Shown here one piece after another: positions 6,195-7,664 of a stretch of DNA of 7,664 nt (within the stretch, counting starts at the first letter, position 1; every line of letters starts with the position of its first letter). The notes beneath the pieces are model-generated. The model did no database searches. It was not told the DNA's origin and was given only the letters and a program-made list of their open reading frames with translations. Source of the stretch: an uncultured Bacteroidota bacterium (GTDB taxonomy: Bacteria > Bacteroidota > Bacteroidia > B-17B0 > Aurantibacillaceae). The position numbers and the translations under genes were made by a program. Location: positions 1 to 7,664 of the forward strand of contig CAIXZI010000712.1 of NCBI GenBank assembly GCA_903923915.1, in the 5' to 3' direction.

Positions 6195-6974
6195 ATGAAG
6201 AAAAAAGAAATCATACATCATATTGTTACCTGGCTTAATGTTTATTCGGATCAATCGTTTACGCAAGGGTTTGTTGTTGGTATATCCGGAGGAATAGATT
6301 CTGCGCTTACTTCAACACTTTGTGCCTTAACTAAAAAACCGGTTATTGTTCTAAATATGCCCATCAGGCAACACAAGGCAGAATTTGATAGAGGAGCAGA
6401 ACACATCGAATGGCTGAAGAAAAACTTTACAAACGTTACATCAGAAACTGTAAATCTTACCGCAGTTTTTGAAAAAGTTGAAAACGATTTTCCTGCCAAC
6501 ATACAAGATTTTTTAACGATGGCAAACACACGTGCCCGTATGCGTATGCTTACGCTATATGCTTTTGCGGGGCATCATAAAATGTTAGTAGCTGGCACCG
6601 GCAATAAAGTAGAAGATTTTGGTGTTGGATTTTTTACCAAGTATGGCGATGGGGGTGTTGATGTTAGTCCGATTGCAGATTTGATGAAAAGCCAAGTGTA
6701 TGCCTTGGCAAAAGAATTAAACGTAGTAGAAAGTATTTTAAAAGCAAAACCTACTGATGGTTTATTTGCTGATGAGCGCAGTGATGAAGACCAGATTGGT
6801 GCTACCTACGATGAGCTTGAGTGGGCTATGTTAGCGATAGAAAACAACATAGATACTAAAACTTTTTCGGCCAGAGAAAAACACGTAATGGAAATTTACT
6901 TAGGCAGAAACCGCGCTAACAAACATAAAATGGAAGCTATTCCGGTTTGTAAAATACCTAAAGAGTTGTTTTAG
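6195..6974 (+). CDS. nadE: NAD+ synthase, ammonia-dependent
   Basis: The protein has 259 residues from the ATG at 6195; a GTG at 6192 is also in frame and would add one residue. NadE adenylates nicotinate adenine dinucleotide with ATP and then amidates it to NAD+, the last step of NAD synthesis, in the cytosol. The PP-loop ATPase motif SGGIDSA is at 31-37. Other family blocks are TRARMRM (112-118), the AGTGNKVE region (133-140), FTKYGDGGVDVSPIADL (147-163) and KPTDGLFADERSDEDQIG (185-202), which carry the substrate- and pyrophosphate-binding residues. There is no N-terminal glutaminase (nitrilase) domain, so ammonia must be the nitrogen donor or come from a separate glutaminase. It follows the LEA-like lipoprotein with only three bases between stop and ATG, so translation may be coupled. 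A palindromic repeat starts 6 bases after its stop. Confidence 0.95.
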   Translation: MKKKEIIHHIVTWLNVYSDQSFTQGFVVGISGGIDSALTSTLCALTKKPVIVLNMPIRQHKAEFDRGAEHIEWLKKNFTNVTSETVNLTAVFEKVENDFPANIQDFLTMANTRARMRMLTLYAFAGHHKMLVAGTGNKVEDFGVGFFTKYGDGGVDVSPIADLMKSQVYALAKELNVVESILKAKPTDGLFADERSDEDQIGATYDELEWAMLAIENNIDTKTFSAREKHVMEIYLGRNRANKHKMEAIPVCKIPKELF

Positions 6975-6980
6975 ATAGAG

Positions 6981-7059
6981 ATGTCATTGCGAGCGAAGCG
7001 CGGCAATCTCATCATGTTAATTATAGCGATTGCTTCGTCGTACCTCCTCGCAATGACAT
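6981..7059. repeat. Imperfect palindromic dispersed repeat (TCATTGCGAG type)
   Basis: Outer arms 6981-6993 (ATGTCATTGCGAG) and 7047-7059 (CTCGCAATGACAT) are perfect 13-base inverted copies. Inner arms GCAATCTC (7003-7010) and GCGATTGC (7026-7033) pair at 7 of 8 bases. Offset CGAAGC/GCTTCG pairs (6994-6999 and 7032-7037) allow another register. The central loop is about 15 bases. From memory, elements with TCATTGCGAG ends and a GAAGCAATC core are scattered in many copies through Bacteroidota and some other genomes, and their translation gives the familiar spurious peptide SLRGGTTKQS. There is only one copy in this window. It has no coding capacity of its own and I see no target duplication. 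Confidence 0.85.
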
Positions 7060-7069
7060 AAAATTTTTT
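6981..7069 (+). terminator. Possible terminator of nadE formed by the palindromic repeat
   Basis: The plus-strand transcript of the palindrome can fold into a long hairpin with a 13-base outer stem. The hairpin is followed by AAAA and then six T residues at 7064-7069, as in an intrinsic terminator. On the minus strand the palindrome is not followed by a T run, so any termination should favour the nadE direction. This is inference from structure; the loop is long and the stem imperfect. Confidence 0.35.
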
Positions 7070-7664
7070 ATACTTTCCGCTGTAATGTTTTTTTGCTCTA
7101 AATAAGTAGAGCCAAATTTTTCCTGCCAATATTTAGCTAAATATTCTTGTTCGCTTTGCCCGGTAGTTGGTATTAAAAGGGCTTTCATACCAAGTGCTTC
7201 TAAATCCATAAGCGTAGAATAACCTGAACGACAAATTATTTTATCTGACACATTAAATAATCCTTGCAATTGTTTTGCAGATGCGACATCTGTTGCATAA
7301 AAATTATCTGGTAATTTATTTTTTCTTGCAAATTGAGTTCCTCTTACCAAAGCAATTTTATAATTTGTATTTGCAAAAACTGAAATTAACTTTTCTTCCA
7401 ATAAAGTTCTTTGTGGCTCGGGCCCAGATAATAAAATTAAACCATCGTATTGTTTTGGTTGCGGTTGTTGCTTTTCAAAACGGCTTAAAGCCCCAATAAA
7501 CATTGTATTTTTTATTATGCTTGCATAAGATAATGTGCCGCTTAAACGTTTTGTTTCTTCGATATAATCGGGCACCCAACAGATATTGTATTTTTTAATA
7601 AAAGAAGCGTTTATATGATTAATTGCTTTTTTAAAAAACGGGGCTTGCACATTTAACTGATGCG
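7021..7664 (-). CDS. MurG-like glycosyltransferase, C-terminal part, with repeat-encoded tail
   Basis: The frame stays open to the right edge. Upstream of the GTG at 7650 it continues as HQLN, giving HQLNVQAPFFKKAINHINA, an internal motif of this family. The true start is therefore outside the window and 213 residues are visible. From memory, full proteins are about 350 residues with a GT-B fold and begin with a GLGHATR-like segment. In GTG-based numbering, visible blocks are YDGLILLSGPEPQR (68-81), then the donor-binding C-terminal motif CRSGYSTLMDLEALG (140-154) and LLIPTTGQSEQEYLA (158-172), similar to the SG...E....G....P.......Q segment of MurG. The donor and acceptor are unknown. The last 12 residues, MSLRGGTTKQSL, and the stop are encoded inside a dispersed palindromic repeat, so the native C-terminus has probably been replaced or extended. 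The gene converges on nadE. Confidence 0.85.
   Translation of the reverse strand, partial: HQLNVQAPFFKKAINHINASFIKKYNICWVPDYIEETKRLSGTLSYASIIKNTMFIGALSRFEKQQPQPKQYDGLILLSGPEPQRTLLEEKLISVFANTNYKIALVRGTQFARKNKLPDNFYATDVASAKQLQGLFNVSDKIICRSGYSTLMDLEALGMKALLIPTTGQSEQEYLAKYWQEKFGSTYLEQKNITAESIKNFMSLRGGTTKQSL

Noticed and set aside
6251..6529. 92-residue minus-strand open frame opposite nadE
   Set aside because: It overlaps the SGGIDSA-containing part of a certain nadE gene; it is a shadow.
6981..7059. CRISPR repeat or insertion sequence end
   Set aside because: There is a single palindrome with no spacer-repeat periodicity, no transposase and no visible target duplication. It fits a dispersed REP-like element better.
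7275..7499. 74-residue plus-strand open frame opposite the glycosyltransferase
   Set aside because: It has no domain or start signal, and the opposite strand has clear glycosyltransferase motifs.
7648..7650. GTG as the start codon of the glycosyltransferase
   Set aside because: The frame stays open upstream, and the residues HQLNVQAPFF are an internal motif of the family, so the gene continues past the window edge.
1..7664. A defence island, biosynthetic cluster or other new multi-gene system
   Set aside because: The genes are housekeeping or single envelope proteins with mixed orientation. No nuclease, toxin-antitoxin, reverse transcriptase or cluster-type enzymes are present.

Overview
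The window is AT-rich DNA from a member of the phylum Bacteroidota. Four things point there: a secreted peptidase ending in a type IX secretion (T9SS) sorting domain, two lipoproteins with typical lipoboxes, TAnnTTTG-type -7 promoter boxes in front of several genes with no clear Shine-Dalgarno sequences, and protein variants (long-tailed M1 peptidase, Mrp without CxxC, a SGCSID-containing small protein) that I associate with this phylum. The sequence alone does not settle the class or genus. The window is almost fully coding. No gap exceeds about 140 bases, and I see no tRNA, rRNA, CRISPR array, transposase or phage gene.

Layout. Left block, minus strand (1-2957): a secreted M1 metallopeptidase, then a secreted propeller-like protein of unknown function, then the start of ispG (MEP isoprenoid pathway), which runs off the left edge. 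The gaps of 41 and 24 bases would fit an operon, but a -7 box sits directly before ispG. A 139-base divergent spacer leads to a plus-strand gene for a small conserved Bacteroidota protein (3097-3567). This converges, with only 4 bases between stops, on a minus-strand lipoprotein made of TPR repeats (3572-4483). Upstream of the TPR gene on the same strand is mrp/apbC, an Fe-S cluster carrier ATPase (4546-5625). A second divergent spacer with a -7 box for each direction separates mrp from a plus-strand pair: a LEA14-like lipoprotein and nadE (NAD+ synthase), which are nearly contiguous. nadE converges on a minus-strand glycosyltransferase whose 5' end lies beyond the right edge.

Between nadE and the glycosyltransferase lies an imperfect palindromic repeat (6981-7059) of the dispersed TCATTGCGAG type. 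It supplies the last 12 codons and the stop codon of the glycosyltransferase, and it may also terminate nadE transcription.

Most of the genes are housekeeping (isoprenoid, NAD and Fe-S metabolism) mixed with envelope proteins. I do not find a convincing new multi-gene system. The points most worth following are the repeat-tailed glycosyltransferase, the TPR lipoprotein with codon use unlike its neighbours, the -7 boxes so close to start codons that leaderless mRNAs are likely, and the two conserved proteins of unknown function.
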